Assembly: GCF_003703975.1 (NCBI RefSeq)
Contig: NZ_QTJY01000015.1
Coordinates: forward strand, 1-64,000
Length of the DNA: 64,000 nt
Source: Larkinella soli
GTDB lineage: Bacteria; Bacteroidota; Bacteroidia; Cytophagales; Spirosomataceae
Direction: 5' to 3'
The notes below the pieces were generated by a model, which saw only the letters and a program-made list of their open reading frames with translations, did no database searches and was not told the DNA's origin. The position numbers and the translations under genes were made by a program. This document shows positions 35,177-42,369 of the stretch, in pieces (position 1 is the first letter of the stretch; every line of letters starts with the position of its first letter).

Positions 35177-35842
35177 ATGTTGACCAAACAATTATTTGCC
35201 GGATTCCTGGCTGCCGCTCTGCTGGCCGGAAGCCCTGCTCTGGCGGGCGGACCTGACAAAAACGCCAAAAAAACCGTCGCCAAAACGACGACCTACACCG
35301 TTGATGCCGAAAGAAGTACGCTGACCTGGAACGGTAAGAAAGTAACGGGCGAACACCACGGCCCGGTCAAAGTGGAAAAAGGAACGCTGACCGCCAACGG
35401 TAGCCAGCTGACCGGCGGAACGGTGACCGTCGACCTGCGCACCATCGCCAGCACCGACCTGAAAGACAACAAGGAATACCACGACAAACTGATCAATCAC
35501 CTCAAGTCGGACGATTTCTTCTCGGTGGAAAAATACCCCGTCGCCACCTTCAAAATCACGAAAGTAAGCCCGAAAGGCGGTAATGTGGCCGACGTGACCG
35601 GTGACCTGACCATCAAGAACATCACCAATCCGGTGACCTTCCCCGTCACGCTCAAAGTGACCGGCAATACGCTGGAAGCCAAAGGTAAAGCAACCATCGA
35701 CCGGGCCAAGTACGACATGCGTTTCCGTTCGAAGTCGTTCTTTGAAAACCTGGGCGACAAGATGATCGAAGACGAATTCACGCTCGACCTGAACATCGTC
35801 GCCAACGCCGGTGCCGCCACCAGCTCCGCCAAAGCGAAATAA
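35177..35842 (+). CDS. YceI-family periplasmic lipid-binding protein
   Basis: 221 residues with signal peptide (MLTKQLFAGFLAAALLAGSPALA). The mature part shows the YceI lipocalin-like pattern: YTVDAERSTLTWNGKK, GGTVTVDLRTI, DDFFSVEKYPVATFKIT, DLTIKNITNPVTFPV and the C-terminal FTLDLNIVA. YceI proteins bind polyisoprenoids in a long hydrophobic barrel; their cellular role is not settled. The gene ends at a strong hairpin terminator. Confidence 0.93.
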   Translation: MLTKQLFAGFLAAALLAGSPALAGGPDKNAKKTVAKTTTYTVDAERSTLTWNGKKVTGEHHGPVKVEKGTLTANGSQLTGGTVTVDLRTIASTDLKDNKEYHDKLINHLKSDDFFSVEKYPVATFKITKVSPKGGNVADVTGDLTIKNITNPVTFPVTLKVTGNTLEAKGKATIDRAKYDMRFRSKSFFENLGDKMIEDEFTLDLNIVANAGAATSSAKAK

Positions 35843-35867
35843 GGTTTCAATACCGTACGCCGTAACG

Positions 35868-35899
35868 AACCGCGCCCTCTCCGGAAGGCGCGGTTTTTT
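35868..35899 (+). terminator. Terminator after yceI
   Basis: AACCGCGCC (35868-35876) pairs with GGCGCGGTT (35887-35895), followed by TTTT. It stands just ahead of the converging response-regulator stop at 35901. Confidence 0.8.
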
Positions 35900-35900
35900 A

Positions 35901-36944
35901 TTACCAGTTTTTACGGCGAAGCCCTTCCGGGTTCAGTACCCGAATCTGGCCCTCGGTCGTTTCGATGAGCTTGTCCTGCCGGAATTCGCTGAGCGTCCGG
36001 ATGAGCGACTCGGTGGCCGTGCCGACCATCGAGGCCAGGTCGTCGCGGGAGTACTGGATGGTTTGGCCGTGGTGCTGCTGGTGGAGCCGCAGCAGGGTGT
36101 CGGCCACCCGCCGGCGCAGGGAGTTGTAGGCCATGCCCAGGAGCTGCTGCTCCCGCTCGCTGACCCGGTTCGCCAGCAGCCGGATAAACTGCCCGGCCAC
36201 CTCCTGATTGCGATTCAGCAGATCCATGAACTCCTCCTTCGGAATGTAGATCAGCTCGGAATCTTCCATCGCCACTGCCGAGTCGGTCTGGTCGGTATCT
36301 TCGAGCAGGCTGACGTAGCCGAAAAACTGGCCCGGCTGAAAAAGGCCGGTAATCAGCTCCTTGCCGTCGGGCGTGCTTTTGAAGGTTTTGACCTTGCCGG
36401 ATTTCAGAAAGAAAAGCCGCGTCGGCTCATCCCCTTCACTATATACGTATTGTTTTTTCCGGACCTGATACACCTTCCGGTCGGCGGAGAGCGACTCGAG
36501 TCCGGCCACGGTCCGGGCGTCGTGCAGAAAGGGACTCAGGCCCTCCTTCGCGGGGTCGTAGTCGCCCCGCATCTGCGTAAACCGCCTGAACCGGCCCTCG
36601 ACGGCGCTGAGCAGTTCGCTTTCGTCGAACGGTTTGGTGAGGTAGTCGTCGGCGCCCAGTTCCATGCCGCGCCGGAAGTCGCTCCGCTCGGTTTTGGCCG
36701 TCAGGAAGATGAACGGGATGGTCGACAGCTCGGGGTTCTTGTTGAAAATGTGCAGCACGCCGTATCCGTCCAGCACCGGCATCATGATGTCGCAGATGAC
36801 CAGATCGGGCCGGGTTTCGAGCGCCTTTTCCACGCCGATTTTGCCGTTTTCGGCGGTGATGACCTTATAATTGGCCAGTTCGAGGATTTCGGCCGTATTC
36901 TCGCGAATATCGTCGTTATCCTCAATGAGCAGAATGGTTTTCAT
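35901..36944 (-). CDS. Response regulator: receiver domain fused to a CRP/FNR-type regulator
   Basis: 347 residues from the ATG at 36944. REC domain 1-120 with acidic Asp9-Asp11-Asp12 region, phospho-acceptor Asp52 (CDIMMP) and Lys104. Then a cNMP-binding-like beta-roll (about 150-260) and a CRP-type helix-turn-helix (about 295-345). The recognition helix keeps Glu312 and Arg316, the positions that read the TGA half-site in FNR and CRP. It has only one Cys (51), so no FNR iron-sulfur cluster, and the phosphate cassette has Asp-Ser in place of Arg-Ser, so cAMP binding is unlikely. Phosphorylation is therefore the probable input. Overlaps the kinase gene by 23 bases. Functionally it resembles FixJ and FixK in one chain. 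Confidence 0.9.
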   Translation of the reverse strand: MKTILLIEDNDDIRENTAEILELANYKVITAENGKIGVEKALETRPDLVICDIMMPVLDGYGVLHIFNKNPELSTIPFIFLTAKTERSDFRRGMELGADDYLTKPFDESELLSAVEGRFRRFTQMRGDYDPAKEGLSPFLHDARTVAGLESLSADRKVYQVRKKQYVYSEGDEPTRLFFLKSGKVKTFKSTPDGKELITGLFQPGQFFGYVSLLEDTDQTDSAVAMEDSELIYIPKEEFMDLLNRNQEVAGQFIRLLANRVSEREQQLLGMAYNSLRRRVADTLLRLHQQHHGQTIQYSRDDLASMVGTATESLIRTLSEFRQDKLIETTEGQIRVLNPEGLRRKNW

Positions 36945-38139
36945 TGGGGAAGGTAAAGGTGACTGTGGTGCCCTGATGGAGCTGACTTTCAAGATCGATG
37001 GTGCCGTTGAGCAGTTCGATGTATTTGGCGACGATGTGCAGGCCGAGGCCCGTTCCCTGAATGTTGGTGGCGTTTTTGGCCCGGTAAAACCGTTCGAACA
37101 GGTGTTTCTGGTCTTCCTCGGAAATCCCGATGCCCTGATCCCGGATGGAGATGCGCGTCATTTCTTCGTCGCAGTGCCCCGACAGAAGAATCTCCCTGTC
37201 GTCACTGGAATATTTGATGGCGTTGGACAGCAGGTTGACCAGAATCTTCCGGATCAGCGACTTGTCCGACCATACCTGGCTCCGGCAGTCAAACTCGACC
37301 CGGATGGTCTGGCCGGCTTTCCGCATGCCCTGCACGTCGGCGACGACATCGCTGATCAGGTCGCCGAGGTCGAAAACCGCGCAGGAGGCCTTTACCCGGC
37401 CCTCTTCCAGCCGGCCGACCGACAGAAACTCTTCCAGGATGTCGTTGAGGTGGTTCACCGACGACTTGATACGCTGGATATGCTTCTGACGCTTGTCCTG
37501 CTCCTCCGAGGTTTTGTATTTTTCGAGCAGGGCCGCCGAGGTCAGCACGGCCGCGAGGGGCGTCCGGAACTCGTGCGAGGCCATCGAGACGAAGCGGGAT
37601 TTCAATTCGCCCAGTTCGCGCTCGGCCGCCAGCGCCTTCGACAGTTCATCGCGGGATTCTTCGAGCTGGTGGAGGGTGGTCATGAGCGCGTGCGTCCGGT
37701 CGGCCACTTTCTGCTCCAGCTGTGCGTTGAGCTGCTCGATGCTGTTCTTCTGCTCGATCAGCGTGCGCTCGGCTTCTTTTTTATAGCTAATGTCGATGAT
37801 GTAGGCAACGACATACAGCTTTTCGTCCTGGTAAAAATAGCTGAGACTGATTTCGGCCGGAAACACCGAACCGCCTTTTCGTTTGGCGTAGAGGTCGCGG
37901 CCGTGGCCCATTGCCCGCACCTGCGGGTCGGCATTGAACGACTCCCGGAGCCGTTCGTGGCGGCCCGAAATGGAATCGGGCACCAGAATTTCGATGGGCT
38001 GGCCCACCATTTCGGCCTCGGTATAGCCAAACAGGTTCAGGGCAAACTGGCTGACCGAAAGCATGCGCCCGCTGCTGTCGGAAAGGATAATTCCAATGGT
38101 GGCATTGGCAAAAACCGCGGAAAAAAGATCACTCACCAT
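36922..38139 (-). CDS. Cytosolic PAS-domain sensor histidine kinase (FixL-like)
   Basis: 405 residues with no membrane helix. PAS domain 3-122, coiled coil about 122-180, HisKA with His189 (SMASHEFRTPLAA), and HATPase_c (NLLSNAIKYSS, DQGIGISEED, GTGLGLHIV). In the PAS domain, His61 and Arg81 fall at the positions of the FixL haem ligand His and the oxygen-contacting Arg (VPDSISGRH aligned with MPEPYRSEH; MGHGRD with IGIGRE). The same residues occur in many PAS domains not known to bind haem, so oxygen sensing is a hypothesis. Overlaps the response-regulator gene, its obvious partner, and lies beside the cbb3 cluster. Confidence 0.92.
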   Translation of the reverse strand: MVSDLFSAVFANATIGIILSDSSGRMLSVSQFALNLFGYTEAEMVGQPIEILVPDSISGRHERLRESFNADPQVRAMGHGRDLYAKRKGGSVFPAEISLSYFYQDEKLYVVAYIIDISYKKEAERTLIEQKNSIEQLNAQLEQKVADRTHALMTTLHQLEESRDELSKALAAERELGELKSRFVSMASHEFRTPLAAVLTSAALLEKYKTSEEQDKRQKHIQRIKSSVNHLNDILEEFLSVGRLEEGRVKASCAVFDLGDLISDVVADVQGMRKAGQTIRVEFDCRSQVWSDKSLIRKILVNLLSNAIKYSSDDREILLSGHCDEEMTRISIRDQGIGISEEDQKHLFERFYRAKNATNIQGTGLGLHIVAKYIELLNGTIDLESQLHQGTTVTFTFPNENHSAH

Positions 38140-38237
38140 ATCATCCGGTTCGAGGGTATATACATCAGTAAACGCCGGAACCTACCGCAAGTTACTGAAC
38201 GCATGGCAATATAATGTGCCGTAAAAAAAGGAGGGTT

Positions 38238-38251
38238 CTGATTTTTATCAG
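38238..38251. promoter_or_regulatory. FNR/FixK-like box 1 (kinase / thioredoxin-fold divergent gap)
   Basis: CTGATTTTTATCAG is a perfect palindrome TGAT-N4-ATCA, one base from the FNR consensus at each end. It lies about 80 bases before the thioredoxin-fold gene and 100 bases before the kinase gene. Matching boxes lie in the other two promoter gaps of the cco cluster. Confidence 0.55.
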
Positions 38252-38330
38252 CCTTCCGGCTAAGGCCCCTCATGTCGGCTACCCGATAAAACCCGCAATT
38301 TTACGTCATTGGATAGTTACCGGAGTTATT

Positions 38331-38651
38331 ATGGAAACGCCCGCATATCAACCCATTTTTGTCCCGACCAAAACGGCAGTGCTGCTGGTTTTTATGCCGG
38401 GGCAGCCGCCCGACCGACGATCGACCGAGGGGCTGCTGCAGCGTGTGCAGGGGATCCTCGGAAATGCCGTGCGTATTACGAAAGTGGAGACGGGTCTGCA
38501 TCCGGATGTCGTCAGTACCTTTGGCGTCCAGTCGTTTCCCTCGTTCGTCCTGGTGAAGCGGGGCGTGGAGGTCTGGCGGCACAGCGGCCTGATCGACCGG
38601 GACGAACTGATCCTACTGCTTTCAGGACATTTAGGCATGGCCGGAATCTGA
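38331..38651 (+). CDS. Thioredoxin-fold protein lacking cysteines
   Basis: 106 residues from the ATG at 38331. Thioredoxin-like pattern: a strand (TAVLLVFMPG), VRITKVETGLHPDVVSTFGVQSFPSFVLVKRG with the cis-Pro (SFP), and a C-terminal helix. The CxxC site is replaced by PGQP and the protein has no Cys at all, so it cannot be a disulfide reductase. It might be a scaffold or a holdase. Divergent from the PAS kinase across an FNR-like box, in the position where rhizobial clusters often carry accessory genes. Confidence 0.75.
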   Translation: METPAYQPIFVPTKTAVLLVFMPGQPPDRRSTEGLLQRVQGILGNAVRITKVETGLHPDVVSTFGVQSFPSFVLVKRGVEVWRHSGLIDRDELILLLSGHLGMAGI

Positions 38652-38679
38652 TGAACCCCGAGCACCTCAAATGGTAATG

Positions 38680-38706
38680 AACGCCGGCGCAAGCCGGCGT
38701 TTTTCG
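38680..38706 (+). terminator. Terminator between the thioredoxin-fold and SafE genes
   Basis: AACGCCGGC (38680-38688) and GCCGGCGTT (38693-38701) with a GCAA tetraloop, then TTTCGTTTTT. Separates two converging genes. Confidence 0.85.
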
Positions 38707-38733
38707 TTTTTATGTCCGGTAACACCCGGTCGG

Positions 38734-39423
38734 TCAGACGCCGTGGCATATCGGGACTTCCGGCCGTTCCGTATCGTGCCGGTGGCCGGCCGAATATCCG
38801 ATCAGCCCCCGCCCGATGAGCAGGAGCGCCAGCACAATCGTCATCACCGGCAGGGCGGCCTGAAACCGCTGCCGCACCTTCAGCGGGAAAGCCGACGGAA
38901 TCAGCCGCACCCCGAGCAGCGCGGGAAGCGTTCCCATCCCGAACAGGGCCATGTACAGCGCCCCGTCCAAGGCCGTCGAATGGGCCAGCGCCCCGGTCAT
39001 CGCCACATAGACGAAACCGCAGGGAAGCAGGCCGTTGAAAAAGCCGACCGCCAGGAAATTGCCCGGAGTCGGGTGGGCCAGACTCCGGGCGATCGGGGCC
39101 GTCAGCCGCCGGCCGAGGGCCGAGTTGCGCAGGGCCTGCGGATACGTCCGGCTGGTGATGGTCCAGATCAGGAGCAGCACCCCGGCCCCGATCGATACCG
39201 GCCGCTGCAAACCCGTCAGCAGCAGCGCCTGTCCCGTCAGCCCCATCATCAGCCCCAGCAGGGCGTAGGCGCCGATGCGCCCGCCGTGATACAGCAGCAG
39301 GGCGGGCACCCGCTGATACCGGGGCAGCCGCCCGACCGGCAGGGCCATCGCCAGCGGCCCGCACATGCCGACGCAGTGCAGGCTCCCGGCCAGACCGGTG
39401 AAGAGGGCCGTCAGGTGCCACAT
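38734..39423 (-). CDS. TauE/SafE-family (cytochrome biogenesis-type) membrane protein
   Basis: 229 residues from the ATG at 39423, about six membrane helices. The first helix has GSLHCVGMCGPLAMAL and a later one LLPCGFVYVAMTGAL, the paired Cys motifs seen in the SafE/CcdA-like branch often annotated sulfite exporter. Members in cbb3 clusters are suspected of moving copper or reductant for oxidase assembly. Starts 4 bases after ccoH, so it is the last gene of the cco operon. Exact substrate unknown. Confidence 0.82.
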   Translation of the reverse strand: MWHLTALFTGLAGSLHCVGMCGPLAMALPVGRLPRYQRVPALLLYHGGRIGAYALLGLMMGLTGQALLLTGLQRPVSIGAGVLLLIWTITSRTYPQALRNSALGRRLTAPIARSLAHPTPGNFLAVGFFNGLLPCGFVYVAMTGALAHSTALDGALYMALFGMGTLPALLGVRLIPSAFPLKVRQRFQAALPVMTIVLALLLIGRGLIGYSAGHRHDTERPEVPICHGV

Positions 39424-39427
39424 GGTC

Positions 39428-39880
39428 TTATCGGATAAACAGTTCTTCTTCGCTGAAATAATCGACCTGCCCGTCGGACCAGACCACCTGAATTTTCCAG
39501 TAGCCTCCGGCAAGCCGGGCGGTGGAAACGATCTGCCGGGCGTCCCGCACCGGGATGCGGACGTCCTGCCGCCGGTCGGAAGGCCGGTAGAGGGTGATTT
39601 CCCCCCGGCTGACCGGGCCGGGCAGAGAGACCAGAATCTGCTTCCGTCCGGGTTCGTAGGCGAACAGGCCGGCCGTGTTCAGCATCGCCGTTCGCGCGGC
39701 CCGGTCGATCTGGTGCTGATAAGCCATCTCGGTCTGGTAGTAGTCGTCGCGGACCAGATCGACCCGCTGGCGGCACATCCAGTAGACCATGCCGCCGATG
39801 AACGAGGCAAAGAGAACGAACGTCAGCGTGATGGCACCGCCCCAGTTCATCCGGCGGTTGGGAGTGTGTGTCGTATTCAT
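39428..39880 (-). CDS. ccoH: CcoH/FixH-family protein
   Basis: 150 residues from the ATG at 39880, which follows the ccoG stop by two bases. One N-terminal membrane helix (AITLTFVLFASFIGGMVYWM), the FixH-type segment DDYYQTEMAYQHQIDRA and a beta-rich periplasmic domain (YWKIQVVWSDGQVDYFSEEE). CcoH is an assembly factor that stays bound to cbb3 oxidase. Context (ccoG before it) supports the name strongly. Confidence 0.9.
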   Translation of the reverse strand: MNTTHTPNRRMNWGGAITLTFVLFASFIGGMVYWMCRQRVDLVRDDYYQTEMAYQHQIDRAARTAMLNTAGLFAYEPGRKQILVSLPGPVSRGEITLYRPSDRRQDVRIPVRDARQIVSTARLAGGYWKIQVVWSDGQVDYFSEEELFIR

Positions 39881-39882
39881 AA

Positions 39883-41289
39883 TCAATGGGTTGGTCCGAG
39901 GAAGCTGGTCTGGATCCGGTCGATCACTTTGCCGTTCGATACCACTTCCACCTCCAGTTTGGTGTTGCTGTCCCGGAGGTTCTTCTCCGGAATCAGGATG
40001 AAAAAGACGCCTTTGGTCAGGGCATCGGGTGCGGCCTGCCCGACGGGCTGAACCAGCCGGATGCGGGCGCCCGGATACGAAACACGGAACGATACCGGCA
40101 GGCTGCGGGTCGTTTTATTGACGAATTCAATGGTATACAGATTCGAGACATAGCTCCCGGCTTCGCGCTGGAACAGCTGCCCCGGCGCCCGCAAAACCGT
40201 GGTTTCCAGATCCGAACGGCTCACCAGCAGGTAGGTCAGCAGACCAACGAGTGCCAGCAGGACGGCCGTGTAGGCTTTCATCCGGCCGGTAAATCGCAGC
40301 GGCACTTTTTTCTCGATGCCTTCGAGCGAATCAAACCGGATCAGGCCCTTCGGGCGGTTGACCTTTGCCATCACGTTGTCGCAGGCGTCGATGCAGGCCG
40401 TGCAGTTGATGCATTCGAGCTGCGTGCCGTTCCGAATGTCGATCCCGGTTGGGCAAACCTGCACGCAGAGGGCGCAGTCGATGCAGTCGCCGGTTTTCAG
40501 GGTCTCACCTTTGCGGATCTTCCCGCGCGGCTCCCCCCGGACGTGGTCGTAGGCCACGACCACCGAGCTTTTGTCGAGCAGAACCCCCTGTAGCCGTCCG
40601 TACGGGCAGATGGTGATGCAGACGATTTCCCGAAGCCGGGCGAACACCAGGTAAAAGACCCCGGTAAATACCACAATGGAAGCAAAGCCGCCGAGGTGGT
40701 TGCGCACGTCGTCGGTCATGATGGCGAACAGTTCGTCCTTCCCGATGAGGTAGGCCAGGAACGTATTGCTGATGAGGAACGAGATCAGCAGAAAGAGGAA
40801 GTGTTTGCTGACCTTCTTCGTGATCTTCGAATTGGTCCAGGGGGCGGCATCGAGCCGCTTGCGGGCGTTATGATCACCTTCGATCCAGATTTCGATTTTC
40901 CGGAACACCATCTCCATGAAAATCGTCTGCGGACAGGCCCACCCGCACCAGACACGGCCGTAGACCACCGTAAAAAGCGAGATGAACAGGATGAACGTGA
41001 TCAGCCCGATGGCGACCAGGTGAAAGTCCTGCGGCCAGAACGGAACGCCGAAGAAGATGAACCGTCGTTCGATCACATTGAACAGGAACAGCGGATGTCC
41101 GTCGACGCTCAGGAACGGCCCCCCGAAAAGGGCCGCCAGCAACACCACGGCGACCACCGTCCGCCGGCGAAGCAGCGGGCCGTTCTCGACCCGGGGGTAC
41201 AGCCAGCGCCGTCCGCCGTGGTCGTTCTCGAAAGACAGGTGATCGCGGAAGCGGTCGTTTTCGGAGGGGTTCTGAACGGAGGTTTCCAT
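39883..41289 (-). CDS. ccoG: Cytochrome c oxidase accessory protein CcoG (FixG), iron-sulfur membrane protein
   Basis: 468 residues. Several membrane helices in the N-terminal half, with WCGWACPQTIFMEMVFRKIE and the KRLD segment typical of CcoG. Two 4Fe-4S motifs: CIDCALCVQVCP and CINCTACIDACD. A C-terminal Ig-like periplasmic domain follows one more helix. CcoG is thought to reduce copper for insertion into the CcoN active site. Four bases after ccoP. Confidence 0.95.
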   Translation of the reverse strand: METSVQNPSENDRFRDHLSFENDHGGRRWLYPRVENGPLLRRRTVVAVVLLAALFGGPFLSVDGHPLFLFNVIERRFIFFGVPFWPQDFHLVAIGLITFILFISLFTVVYGRVWCGWACPQTIFMEMVFRKIEIWIEGDHNARKRLDAAPWTNSKITKKVSKHFLFLLISFLISNTFLAYLIGKDELFAIMTDDVRNHLGGFASIVVFTGVFYLVFARLREIVCITICPYGRLQGVLLDKSSVVVAYDHVRGEPRGKIRKGETLKTGDCIDCALCVQVCPTGIDIRNGTQLECINCTACIDACDNVMAKVNRPKGLIRFDSLEGIEKKVPLRFTGRMKAYTAVLLALVGLLTYLLVSRSDLETTVLRAPGQLFQREAGSYVSNLYTIEFVNKTTRSLPVSFRVSYPGARIRLVQPVGQAAPDALTKGVFFILIPEKNLRDSNTKLEVEVVSNGKVIDRIQTSFLGPTH

Positions 41290-41293
41290 GGTT

Positions 41294-42136
41294 TCAGCGG
41301 GCGGCTACCGCTTCCCCGTTTTTTTCGCCCTGCGGTTCTTTGGCGTTCGGCGGGTTGGTGCCTTTTAGGTTCAGGATGTAGCTGGCCACTTGCTGAATCT
41401 GAAGGGGATTCAGCTGTTTTTTCCAGGGAACCATTCCTTTTTCGGGAACGCCTTCGGCAATCGTGTGAAACACGGCCTTGATGTTACCGCCGTGGAGCCA
41501 GTACTCGTCGGTCAGGTTCGGGCCGACTTTCCCTTCGGCGCTCTCGCCGTGGCAGGCCGTGCAGTATTGATTGAACAGCGCCTTGCCGGATTCGATGGCC
41601 GGTGCGTCTTTCACCACCGTAACGGTGTTTTCGTTGATCGAGCCGGCTACCTTCTTCAGGTAGATTTCCCGCTGCCGTTCGGCAATGGCCACTTCCTGCG
41701 TGTATTCCTGCACCATCACGTCGCCGTCCCCGATGACGTGGTAGACGACCAGATAGACCAGGCCGATGGCAATCGTACCGTAAAAGAGCAGCATGAACCA
41801 GGGGGGCGTCGGGTTGTCGAGTTCCTGAATGCCGTCGTAGCTGTGTTCCATCATCAGCTCGTTCTCGCGTTTCAGGGGGACAAGACCTGCAAACCGCTGC
41901 CAGAGCGTCAGCGGCTCTACGGCCGGTTTGGCCTCCCCGGCGGGTTTGATCCACTCGCGAACCGAAAAGTAGAGGCCCAGGGTGACCACCAGCAGCAGGC
42001 CGGCCGCCATGGCGAGCAGCCCCAGAATGACCGCCAGCACTAAATCTTCGGTGGTTTTGATCTGAATCAGCGGACTTTCCGCGCCCGGTGCGGCAAAACC
42101 GGGCAGATTCGTAAATAAGGTCGTTGACAGATTCAT
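41294..42136 (-). CDS. ccoP: cbb3 oxidase subunit CcoP, single-haem form
   Basis: 280 residues. Two helices (about 32-56 and 113-133), with an N-terminal CcoP_N domain ending NPTPPWFMLLFYGTI, and one c-type haem site Cys192-Cys195-His196 (CTACHGESAEGKVGPNLTD) with the distal Met in GMVPWKKQLN. Proteobacterial CcoP normally has two haem sites; the single site here is the Bacteroidota arrangement. Delivers electrons to the fused CcoNO. Confidence 0.93.
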   Translation of the reverse strand: MNLSTTLFTNLPGFAAPGAESPLIQIKTTEDLVLAVILGLLAMAAGLLLVVTLGLYFSVREWIKPAGEAKPAVEPLTLWQRFAGLVPLKRENELMMEHSYDGIQELDNPTPPWFMLLFYGTIAIGLVYLVVYHVIGDGDVMVQEYTQEVAIAERQREIYLKKVAGSINENTVTVVKDAPAIESGKALFNQYCTACHGESAEGKVGPNLTDEYWLHGGNIKAVFHTIAEGVPEKGMVPWKKQLNPLQIQQVASYILNLKGTNPPNAKEPQGEKNGEAVAAR

Positions 42137-42150
42137 GAGGATCGTTACGG

Positions 42151-42318
42151 TTAGGAATGAGAATCGTCCAGCGGCAGCTGGCGGCTGTGTTGCAGGTAGT
42201 TTTTATCGACCACCAGCAGGTAGATACCCACCAGCACAAAGAAGACCATGAACGTCAGGAAGGAAGTCACCATGTAGACGTCGGCTCCCGGGATTTTATC
42301 GATGAATTGCTTGAACAT
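42151..42318 (-). CDS. ccoQ: Small CcoQ-like membrane subunit
   Basis: 55 residues, begins MFKQFIDKIPGADVYMV and has one membrane helix (TSFLTFMVFFVLVGIYLLVV) followed by a basic-to-acidic tail ending DDSHS. It fills the gap between the oxidase gene and ccoP, the usual place of ccoQ/fixQ. CcoQ stabilises the cbb3 complex. It lies 51 bases after ccoNO and 14 before ccoP. The helix and placement support the call; similarity in this short family is weak. Confidence 0.85.
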   Translation of the reverse strand: MFKQFIDKIPGADVYMVTSFLTFMVFFVLVGIYLLVVDKNYLQHSRQLPLDDSHS

Positions 42319-42369
42319 GTCGGTCGGATGGTTTTGGGAGAGGGCCGGACGTCCGGCCCTCCCGGATGC

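Noticed and set aside
35901-36944. FNR-type direct oxygen sensor
   Set aside because: The protein has a single Cys, within the receiver domain, so it cannot hold an FNR iron-sulfur cluster.
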